Assembly (NCBI RefSeq): GCF_001425355.1
Contig: NZ_LMQN01000001.1
Span: 310,490-374,489, forward strand
Source of the DNA: Chryseobacterium sp. Leaf405
GTDB lineage: Bacteria; Bacteroidota; Bacteroidia; Flavobacteriales; Weeksellaceae
Reading direction: 5' to 3'
DNA length: 64,000 nucleotides
Shown here: positions 44,402-51,892 of the stretch, in pieces
Position numbering within the stretch: position 1 is the stretch's first letter
How the letters are laid out: every line of letters begins with the position of its first letter
Position numbers and translations under genes: made by a program
Notes under the pieces: generated by a model
What the model was told of the DNA's origin: nothing
Seen by the model: only the letters and a program-made list of their open reading frames with translations
The model's database searches: none

Positions 44402-44848
44402 TTAAGGTTTTTGATTGTCTTTTATATCTCTGATTTCTTTACTGAAAGCCAAAACGTTTTCCGATGGCAAACCTTCCCAACTTTTGAGGATTTTACCGTC
44501 AGAATTCAATAAAATCGTATAAGGAAACAGTCCTTTTTGGTTGTATTGGTCGGCTAGAGCGGCATTTTCCTTTTTAAGTTCTGCAGAGAGCTGATTCTTC
44601 TTGTCTCTTGGAAAATCTGCATTGATGTAAACAATAACATTTTCGGTTTCCAGCTTTTTAAATTCATCCGTTTCGATGATATTTTTATGAAGTTTGATAC
44701 ACGGAATACACCAGTCTGAACCGGAAAAATTAAGCAAAATAAGCTCTTTGTTTTCTGAAGCTGTTTTTTTTGCATTCTCCAGACGGCTTTGCGCCTGAAT
44801 GCAAACAGCGAAGACAACCATCAGTATGGCTGAAAATAGTGTTTTCAT
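44402..44848 (-). CDS. Secreted thioredoxin-like protein
   Basis: This 148-residue protein has a signal peptide (MKTLFSAILMVVFAVCIQAQ) and a thioredoxin fold with the active site WCIPC (Cys47, Cys50). It probably works in the periplasm on disulfides, perhaps keeping the CxC tail of the DUF4266 partner reduced. It starts the cluster with ApbE; a hypothetical gene ends 43 bp upstream of it. Confidence 0.9.
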   Translation of the reverse strand: MKTLFSAILMVVFAVCIQAQSRLENAKKTASENKELILLNFSGSDWCIPCIKLHKNIIETDEFKKLETENVIVYINADFPRDKKNQLSAELKKENAALADQYNQKGLFPYTILLNSDGKILKSWEGLPSENVLAFSKEIRDIKDNQKP

Positions 44849-44891
44849 TATTTTTAAATTAATGATATGTAAAAAATGTTAAATTGATGAT

Positions 44892-45308
44892 TTACAGATT
44901 GTAAATCAATTGCTTGCCTGATTTAAAAGAAAATCTTGGCGGTTCCCAGACGGAATTTAAGAAGCCTTTGAAACAATGGTCTTCGTCCATTGAAGGCATT
45001 TTATGAGAAATAATATTTACAAATAATTCTTGCTGGGTATCAATCTGCAACCCTTTATCCAATGTAAAAAGTAAAGTTAACGGTTTTGCATGAATAATAA
45101 ACGGTAATTTTTGGTCTTTACCGTAATCACCGTCTTTTACAGGATGGTCATAGTGGGTTTTAAGAAATGCGGTAAGTGTCATTTCCGAATTGAGATCCTT
45201 ATGTTCAAAATAATGTTCAATAAGTTGCGGGATTTTCAAAAGCTGATAGAGCTCGGTTGTGGAAACCAAAAACAGGATCAATAACAATATGGAAATAAGC
45301 TTTTTCAC
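44892..45308 (-). CDS. Hypothetical exported protein
   Basis: This 138-residue protein begins with a hydrophobic segment (MKKLISILLLILFLVSTTELYQLLKIP) typical of a signal peptide or membrane anchor. The body is rich in H, K and D (HYFEHKDLNSEMTLTAFLKTHYDHPVKDGDYGKD). It resembles small proteins often found near metal or thiol redox genes in Bacteroidetes, but I do not recognise a function. It precedes the thioredoxin gene by 43 bp and may open that operon. Confidence 0.65.
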   Translation of the reverse strand: MKKLISILLLILFLVSTTELYQLLKIPQLIEHYFEHKDLNSEMTLTAFLKTHYDHPVKDGDYGKDQKLPFIIHAKPLTLLFTLDKGLQIDTQQELFVNIISHKMPSMDEDHCFKGFLNSVWEPPRFSFKSGKQLIYNL

Positions 45309-45792
45309 TCTATTAAAATTATAACTTCTTTTGTTAAGAATGATTTTAAATTAGTGCAAAAGAAACCTTTATAAGTTATGAATCTAATTAGATACAATTG
45401 AATCTTCCCATTAAACAAGGCTTTGAACAATTTAGAATCAACTGCAAAATTCAGAAATGATTTTGAAGAAATTTAGAATTTATTATTGATAATCATAACT
45501 GGTGCGCCCTTTTTCGTATCTTAAAAATAAGGTTCTACGCTTAATTTTGAAAGGTAAATCAGCATATTCAAAACAAATTAACAACAGCTTGGAAATAAAA
45601 AAAAGGAAAAACCATTAATAAAATGATTTTTCCCTTAGAGTGACCTCAGCGGTACATTTTTCGAAAAATTTTGTAGAGGATTTGGATAGACTTGCTCAAC
45701 TATCATCGTTGATTATTAGTAAAATTTAAGATTATTAGAAAGTACATTTAGAGAAATATTATAGAATTTTATTAAAATTCAAAATGCCTAAA
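45309..45792. other. 484-bp non-coding junction at left edge of the defence island
   Basis: No gene is visible. The stretch holds the terminator of the defence operon (45597-45634) and, just beyond it, the motif CCTTAGAGTGACCTCAGCGG (45633-45652), which resembles the tRNA-Arg 3'-end region at 60768-60786. Short open stretches around 45630-45730 have no recognisable homology. Confidence 0.6.
45597..45634 (-). terminator. Rho-independent terminator of the defence operon
   Basis: On the minus strand a 12-bp stem (45622-45633 with 45605-45616, one mismatch, 5-nt loop) is followed by a run of eight T (45597-45604 complement). It lies 159 bp after jetD and closes the eight-gene operon. Confidence 0.85.
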
Positions 45793-46716
45793 TTAAATTG
45801 ATTCTTCAAATCTGACCATGTATACCAAATCATTAGATTCCTCGATTATCCATTGATCGAGCTCTATTAATTTATTCATAATATCTGGCTGGTTATCTGT
45901 TAATAAATCTTCTATATTTCTATCCTTAATATTCTCCCACCTACTATTATGCTCAGTTTCTGCGATACCTTTTGGAACTCCATTTGGTGTAAGTAGTTTA
46001 ATGTTTGGCATTTTTTCTTTTACCAAAGGATAAATAATGAACAAACCATCATAGTCCCAATCACAGGAATAATAAATAGGTAGTCCTCTTGTGTTAGAAA
46101 AATCCAGTTTATTTACATTCTTACCTCCAGCATACCATAATTCTATGTTATTAGCCCGGGCCAGTGTAGGACGCTTTAAAAAATCGATATTTTCACAAAG
46201 CACAATGCAATTGGGATCTTTACATTCTAGCACATATTTATATTGTAGATCTTTATCATCAGCTAATTCATCAATATCCAAAAGAAATTTCACAGCATTG
46301 ATCAAAGCCTCTTTACCTAATAGATGCTTTTCATTTTTGAAAAACATAAGAGATACAATTCTGACAGTTGCTTCATTTTTTATAATCTGCTCCCGCAATG
46401 GCTCTAAATTACAATTGTCCATATCTTCTTTTATCCCTATCAGGATTTGAATATCAGATTCTTCAAATCGAATCTGAGGTTTTAATAATCCATTATCAAA
46501 TAAAAAAGCTTCATAACGGTGATATTTCTCCAAATAATCTTTTTCATACAGTTTTGCAAAGCCGTCTAAAACAAAAAGCTTATCGTGCGTTCTGTCAAGT
46601 ATTCTGAGAGAATTTATAAGATAATTAATTTCACCACTTTTTGCTAAAGTATCATTTATCTTTACCTCAGCGTTTAAATATAATTTATTTAATGCCCTTA
46701 TCTCAATCCAATTCAT
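45793..46716 (-). CDS. jetD: Wadjet JetD-like Toprim nuclease
   Basis: This 307-residue protein has a C-terminal Toprim domain: the glutamate in VLCENIDFL (about 170) and the DxD-type motif in YYSCDWDYDG (about 219). Domain order and position as the last gene of jetA-B-C-D match Wadjet JetD (DUF2220/DUF3322), the subunit that cuts plasmid DNA in that system. Its start overlaps the jetC stop by 4 bp. It is followed by the operon terminator. Confidence 0.85.
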   Translation of the reverse strand: MNWIEIRALNKLYLNAEVKINDTLAKSGEINYLINSLRILDRTHDKLFVLDGFAKLYEKDYLEKYHRYEAFLFDNGLLKPQIRFEESDIQILIGIKEDMDNCNLEPLREQIIKNEATVRIVSLMFFKNEKHLLGKEALINAVKFLLDIDELADDKDLQYKYVLECKDPNCIVLCENIDFLKRPTLARANNIELWYAGGKNVNKLDFSNTRGLPIYYSCDWDYDGLFIIYPLVKEKMPNIKLLTPNGVPKGIAETEHNSRWENIKDRNIEDLLTDNQPDIMNKLIELDQWIIEESNDLVYMVRFEESI

Positions 46717-49700
46717 TTTTCTATTCGGTTTATATAGATATTTAAATCTTCGTTATTGTCCTTTGTTTTAAAATAAGAGGCTGAAGGGCAATAGTTGATA
46801 TTGTCATCTTCTTTTCCTTTAATTAAATGATGGGCATACCATTCATCAGACAATCCGATATTGAATGTATGTGGTGCCATTGTTATAATCTGATATTGGA
46901 ATTCCTCTGCGATAGCAGGAAAGGTATTAAAATTGGTATTATCCAAACTTCCTAATTCTTCCAAAATGATAAATCTTAAACCATTACGTTTTTCCTTTTG
47001 TACGGCAGAAAGTCTTGCGATCCCCAGTAACGCAATAGCTGAATAAGTTTCTCCGGTACTACCGGGAACTTCTTTTTCAAACTGATCTGTGAGCTTAGCT
47101 GACAGTTCAAAGTATGTTTTAGGGTTTAGTAATTTATCAATTGGAACTTTGTTTTTGATTTTTGCTTGTTTCCTGAAAAAATCTTCAATGAAATCTACTA
47201 TAGATTGTCCAAACTGTAATTCTCCTTTTGTCGCTGTATTACGAACCTCGTAAGCTATCTGCTTGATATAATCAATCTTTATTTCTTTATTACCATCAAA
47301 TTCAAGTTTGAAATAAAACTTATTACTAATCTTTCGATCAACAAAGAATGCGTTTATTCTTTTTACCTGGTCATCATACTTTTCGTATCGCTCAGTAGTT
47401 TTACTGAATATCTTAATCATATTATCCCTGATACCATTGGCTATGGTTGTTCGGGTTTGATTAGCTTCATCTAACGCAGTAGTGATATCATCAGTAGATT
47501 TGATTTTGTTGCCCAATAATGCTTCTTCCAAAACCCTGAATGAAAAATCCTGGTCTTTAATCGTTAATTGTACCGCCGGATTCTTTTCATCGTTCGTTTC
47601 TTCAAATGAATTCGAAATACCAATAAATGCTGTTTTATATTCTTCCCATAGCCCATTATAGGTTTGCTCCAATTCCTCAGTGTTTTCAGGTGTTAAAGGA
47701 AAGTCTGTTATGTTCTCTTGGAAATGTTGGTAATAAGCATTGTTGAGCGTAGTGAATGCTGTTTGCTTCTTAGTCAGATTACTAATAATCATCAGCAAGT
47801 CTTGCCTATCATCTTTTATTTTACTTTCCAGAGATTTGAACTTGCTTTGTTTAGCTCCTTTTTCTTCGTAAAACTTATCTTTCTTATCGCTCCATTCTTT
47901 ACGAACCTTCAACAACTCCTCTTTTACAACTTCTGGTTCATCATATTCAACCTTAAACTTATTTTTAATTTGCGATAGTTCTTCTTCTTCTCTTTTCTTT
48001 TGCGATTGCAATTGCGAGATCTTTTCATCGATCTGTAAGATACAGGCTACTGCATTTTTTAATTTTTCAATATTGCTAAAAACAGCAATAGAGATATCAA
48101 AGAAATAGTCAAATAGATTTACATCGTAAGGCTTTCCATCTGCGATATTCTCCAATGCTTCTAGCTTGGTATTTATCAAGCTGATTTCGGTGGTAAATTT
48201 TTGAATTAACTGTTGTACAGATTTTTCCAGATTTGCTTTGTCTCCCAATAGCGTTGCATCTGGATTAAATTGTATAAATTGGTGTAATGCACCCAGTTTT
48301 AACCAAAAACCTTCTTTAGATGGTATTGCTTTAAAATTATTAATCAGCTCATCAGGATTGATATATTGAGATGAATTGTCAGGATTAGAAATTTCAGAAA
48401 TAGGTTTGGTTGCATAATACAAAACCGTCTGTAATTGTTCATTATCTAACGAGGGTAGATTCTTGATGTACCAGTGTAAAAGTCCATTTTCATTATTGTC
48501 CTGCAATAATTCTAATAGTTTTTCTTTGGTTGCTTTATCGTTTTTTAATGATGATTTTAATTCATCTAAATTTTCCGATTGTTCTTTTCGAGTTTGGACT
48601 ATTTTTTCAAGTGTTTTGCACTTTTCCAGATAAGGTTTTGCAAAAGTAATTTCTTTTTTAATACCTTCATTGTTTCTACTTAAAATATCAATTCTTTGTA
48701 TCTCATTCGCCCAGCTATGATCTACTTCAGGACGAATAAAAATTTTAAGTTCATCTACTTCTTTACCTAACTTTTCTACGCTATTCGATAAGTCTTGATA
48801 ACGGTTGAACATATTAAAATTTTCATCTGATTCCTCGTAACTCTTTTTTATTATTACTTCTTCTGCTGGAAGATTTTCGATAGTCGTTTTTAGTTCAGTA
48901 AATTCAGTTTCTTGGGTCTTTATAAGTGTCTTCCCTTCTGATTCTCTTTGTTCTAATTGCTTTAGTTCTATATAGGCGTTTTGTAATTCAGCTTCTTTAA
49001 ATGATTTGAATTTTACTTTGTGAGATTGTTCCAACTCTCGTAAACTGGTTAATCTTTTTTGCTTGTTGGACAGATTTTGAATGTCTTTATTCAGACTTTC
49101 ATATTCTCTCAAAATCTTTTCCAGTTCGGATTGCTCTTTTTGAAAGTTGGCAAGAATATCTTCATCGGATTCTTCAAAGAGAAATTCTTTTAAGTTTCCG
49201 GAAGCTTGATTACCGCTTAAATTTAGTGTTTTAGCTTTTGAAAAGGATTGTATAACCTTAGCAAAAGCTTTTAGATTTTTGTCCTGGCTAAGATTCAGAG
49301 GTAATACATTTTTATCATAAAGGAACTTGTAATAGTTATTGACAGTTTCATTGTTACTGAAGAAGTTCAATCGAATTCTATCCTTTTCATAAAGGAATTT
49401 TGCCAAATCCTGTATGTCCATTATTTCTTTCTCTCTAGTTTCTTTTTCCTTTAATAAATCTTTGGCGAAAATAAGCTCTTCTTTTTCAAGAGCTAGTTCA
49501 TTTATTTTCAGGCTCAAATCTGCCTGTTTTGTAACTACAAAAGGAATAACACGTTTTCCCTTTGGGCTATTTATCTGTATTCCGATGGTAATAAATTTAC
49601 CAGCATTTACTTCAATATTCAAGAAACAATAGGCACATTTTGTTTTATATGGAAGGGTATTGATTTGTCGTTCTTCTTTCTTTACCCCATCAGTGCCAAA

Positions 49701-49874
49701 TTTGATAAGGTCTTTATCAAAGACAAAAATCATTTGGAGTAAATCGGCAATAATGGATTTTCCGACACCATTTGCACCAACAAAATCTGTTCTTGTCGGA
49801 TGAAAGAGGTAGTCGTGTATATAGTGTTTCAGAATACCTACGGTAGATAAAGAGTAAATTCTTGGATAACTCAT
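46713..49874 (-). CDS. jetC: Wadjet JetC-like SMC/MukB-type ATPase
   Basis: This 1053-residue SMC-like protein has the Walker A GANGVGKS (33-40), two long coiled coils (about 230-420 and 600-720) and the C-terminal signature GSTGETYSAIALLG and Walker B FIILEELGSLD. It matches JetC, the ATPase of the Wadjet condensin that extrudes DNA loops. It overlaps jetB and jetD by 4 bp each (ATGA type), so all are translationally coupled. Confidence 0.88.
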   Translation of the reverse strand: MSYPRIYSLSTVGILKHYIHDYLFHPTRTDFVGANGVGKSIIADLLQMIFVFDKDLIKFGTDGVKKEERQINTLPYKTKCAYCFLNIEVNAGKFITIGIQINSPKGKRVIPFVVTKQADLSLKINELALEKEELIFAKDLLKEKETREKEIMDIQDLAKFLYEKDRIRLNFFSNNETVNNYYKFLYDKNVLPLNLSQDKNLKAFAKVIQSFSKAKTLNLSGNQASGNLKEFLFEESDEDILANFQKEQSELEKILREYESLNKDIQNLSNKQKRLTSLRELEQSHKVKFKSFKEAELQNAYIELKQLEQRESEGKTLIKTQETEFTELKTTIENLPAEEVIIKKSYEESDENFNMFNRYQDLSNSVEKLGKEVDELKIFIRPEVDHSWANEIQRIDILSRNNEGIKKEITFAKPYLEKCKTLEKIVQTRKEQSENLDELKSSLKNDKATKEKLLELLQDNNENGLLHWYIKNLPSLDNEQLQTVLYYATKPISEISNPDNSSQYINPDELINNFKAIPSKEGFWLKLGALHQFIQFNPDATLLGDKANLEKSVQQLIQKFTTEISLINTKLEALENIADGKPYDVNLFDYFFDISIAVFSNIEKLKNAVACILQIDEKISQLQSQKKREEEELSQIKNKFKVEYDEPEVVKEELLKVRKEWSDKKDKFYEEKGAKQSKFKSLESKIKDDRQDLLMIISNLTKKQTAFTTLNNAYYQHFQENITDFPLTPENTEELEQTYNGLWEEYKTAFIGISNSFEETNDEKNPAVQLTIKDQDFSFRVLEEALLGNKIKSTDDITTALDEANQTRTTIANGIRDNMIKIFSKTTERYEKYDDQVKRINAFFVDRKISNKFYFKLEFDGNKEIKIDYIKQIAYEVRNTATKGELQFGQSIVDFIEDFFRKQAKIKNKVPIDKLLNPKTYFELSAKLTDQFEKEVPGSTGETYSAIALLGIARLSAVQKEKRNGLRFIILEELGSLDNTNFNTFPAIAEEFQYQIITMAPHTFNIGLSDEWYAHHLIKGKEDDNINYCPSASYFKTKDNNEDLNIYINRIEK

Positions 49875-50545
49875 AGAACTTCATCATTTTTAAGTTGTTG
49901 GCTAAATGACTCAAAATCCTGAAGCTCATCCTGATATAATTTGGTTAAACGGTGAATAGCAGGTCTTATTTCAAAGACTAAATCCTCATTCTTCCCTGAT
50001 TGCTTTTCTACCCAGCCTAATTTATCAAAGCTGTCTATCGTTTTACTAAATTTGCTTTCTACTGTACTCCATTCTTTTTCATCATAAGAATCCCTTATGT
50101 CATTGAACAAAATCCTTTTGTATGCTTCCTGATGGTCACTCTCCAGTATTTGTGTTTTGATGTCGTTCCAGTGAATAATCTTTTCCTCATCGAAATACTT
50201 TTGATAATACATATCCAAAAGCGTCAGCCCAATAAGTGTTTGTAATTCAGTAAGCTCTTTATTACGGTTTGCATCGCTTAATTTTCCTTTCCCGTTTTCT
50301 GTGAAATCAAGATAATAATATCGACTTCTATCAGAGATATCAGCAACAAGGTTAAGCCTGTACAAATTACTGTAATAATTTTTCCATTGTGATTCATAGC
50401 TTTCAAGTACGGTATACTCTGCGTAATACTTGTGGTCAATATGCTTACCAGACAACAACAGAATATTGATGTCAGCAAAATACTTTTCAACACTCTCCTC
50501 TGTGAGAAAAGAATAATCGCTTATTTCATAATTTTCGTTTTCCAT
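49871..50545 (-). CDS. jetB: Wadjet JetB-like MukE/MksE subunit
   Basis: This 224-residue protein has the winged-helix shape of the MukE/MksE/JetB (DUF4194) kleisin partner: short acidic N-terminus (YSFLTEESVEKYFADIN), then two helical parts (TELQTLIGLTLLDMYYQKYFDEEK; FDKLGWVEK). It sits between jetA and jetC, overlapping the former by 25 bp and the latter by 4 bp. Assignment rests mainly on size, position and fold-like pattern. Confidence 0.78.
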   Translation of the reverse strand: MENENYEISDYSFLTEESVEKYFADINILLLSGKHIDHKYYAEYTVLESYESQWKNYYSNLYRLNLVADISDRSRYYYLDFTENGKGKLSDANRNKELTELQTLIGLTLLDMYYQKYFDEEKIIHWNDIKTQILESDHQEAYKRILFNDIRDSYDEKEWSTVESKFSKTIDSFDKLGWVEKQSGKNEDLVFEIRPAIHRLTKLYQDELQDFESFSQQLKNDEVL

Positions 50546-51879
50546 AGGGATAGGTTTTGTTGTGACAAGGAAATGATTTTTTGTTCTACATCGATAAATA
50601 CATCGTTATTATCTGAAGTATAAGCTGTCATACGAGATGCCACTTGATAAGCAATGGTCAGATCTTTTTCTTCATCCACGATACTATTCATAAGTTCATC
50701 TATAGACAATTGTCTTTTGCTTTCCAGAATATCTTTGGCTTTATCAACCCATTGATTGATGATTTGTTGACGGTTGATTTCTTTTGCTATTTTCTGCTTT
50801 TCATTACGTTCGTAAGATTCATCAACCTCAATGTTTACAATTAAATTGGGCTTTGGTTGTTCAAATTCAAAATATCTTGAGTACAGCATTCGGACATGCT
50901 CATATACCAATTGCTTTAGCGGAAAATTGTTACTAAACTTGACACCTTCAGCAGTATATTGAGAGCTTTCTAAAACTGTTCGATGTAGTTTTTTTATTTG
51001 TAATCTAAAAAATGCTCGTGCTGAAAATTGTTCTTGCAACTCCGTCAATTTTTCACTTGAGTGATTAATTTGTCTACGGATAATGTAAACTTTACGGTCT
51101 ACTAAATTGAAAAAATCCCTAATATCTGTATATATTTCCTGTGCTTTTTCCCAATCACTTTTACTTTTCTGTACATTTTCGGTATCGAACTTTCCATCAT
51201 CTTCCATGTTTCGATAAAAATAATCAACCACATTTAGTAAATTACTAAGAAATTGGTCTTTGGAAATAATAGCTTCCGTAATATCTTCTGCTCTTTCTCC
51301 AAACTTTCTAAAAACAACAGTAAACTCTCGTACTAAAGAAGTTGCACTTTGTTCATCTTCTTTTCTGAGAATATCATTTAATTCTTTGTAAGCCTCTCTC
51401 AGCTCATCTTCTAATGCTTCTAAATGATCCGTAATGATTTTCTTTGAGCCCTGAATAAATATTCTTCCGAATTTTCTTTCAAGCTCTTCAATAGTATTGA
51501 TTTCACCATGCCGTATAGTAAATGAGTCTTGCACACTTTTTTTGAGTGGGTGATTCTTGTAAGGATTCTCTAATTTGCTTATCATTAAATCCACTACATT
51601 TTTTGCGTAGTCTGTCAGGTAATATTTCCACGGTTCATCGGGATGGCTTCGCAGGAAGTAATGGAAAAGATTGTCTTTAATGTTATTCCAAGGACGAATT
51701 GATTCCAAATTAAATTCAGTTTTTATATCTGCTAGAATTTCGCGGATCTCTTTTTGTGTGAAGTATTCTTCGATTTCACGGTTTTTGATTTTTTCATAAA
51801 GAGCAATAACCAAATAACCTCCATCAAAAACTGAGGGAAGAAGAAGGTCGTATTTGGTATATAGTTCTTTATTAGTCAT
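50521..51879 (-). CDS. jetA: Wadjet JetA-like kleisin (MukF/DUF3375 type)
   Basis: This 452-residue helical protein resembles JetA/MukF: N-terminal winged-helix-like region (about 1-115), a long helical middle (about 150-330, ELREAYKELNDILRKEDEQ and IIRRQINHSSEKLTELQEQF) and a C-terminal winged helix (QLSIDELMNSIVDEEKDL). It begins the jet segment, 13 nt after hamB, and overlaps jetB by 25 bp. Divergent from better known JetA, so the call is partly by context. Confidence 0.78.
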   Translation of the reverse strand: MTNKELYTKYDLLLPSVFDGGYLVIALYEKIKNREIEEYFTQKEIREILADIKTEFNLESIRPWNNIKDNLFHYFLRSHPDEPWKYYLTDYAKNVVDLMISKLENPYKNHPLKKSVQDSFTIRHGEINTIEELERKFGRIFIQGSKKIITDHLEALEDELREAYKELNDILRKEDEQSATSLVREFTVVFRKFGERAEDITEAIISKDQFLSNLLNVVDYFYRNMEDDGKFDTENVQKSKSDWEKAQEIYTDIRDFFNLVDRKVYIIRRQINHSSEKLTELQEQFSARAFFRLQIKKLHRTVLESSQYTAEGVKFSNNFPLKQLVYEHVRMLYSRYFEFEQPKPNLIVNIEVDESYERNEKQKIAKEINRQQIINQWVDKAKDILESKRQLSIDELMNSIVDEEKDLTIAYQVASRMTAYTSDNNDVFIDVEQKIISLSQQNLSLWKTKIMK

Positions 51880-51892
51880 AATCTAACATTCA

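Noticed and set aside
45630..45730. Short plus-strand open stretch after the defence terminator as a gene remnant.
   Set aside because: About 30 codons with no recognisable similarity; not supportable as gene or pseudogene.
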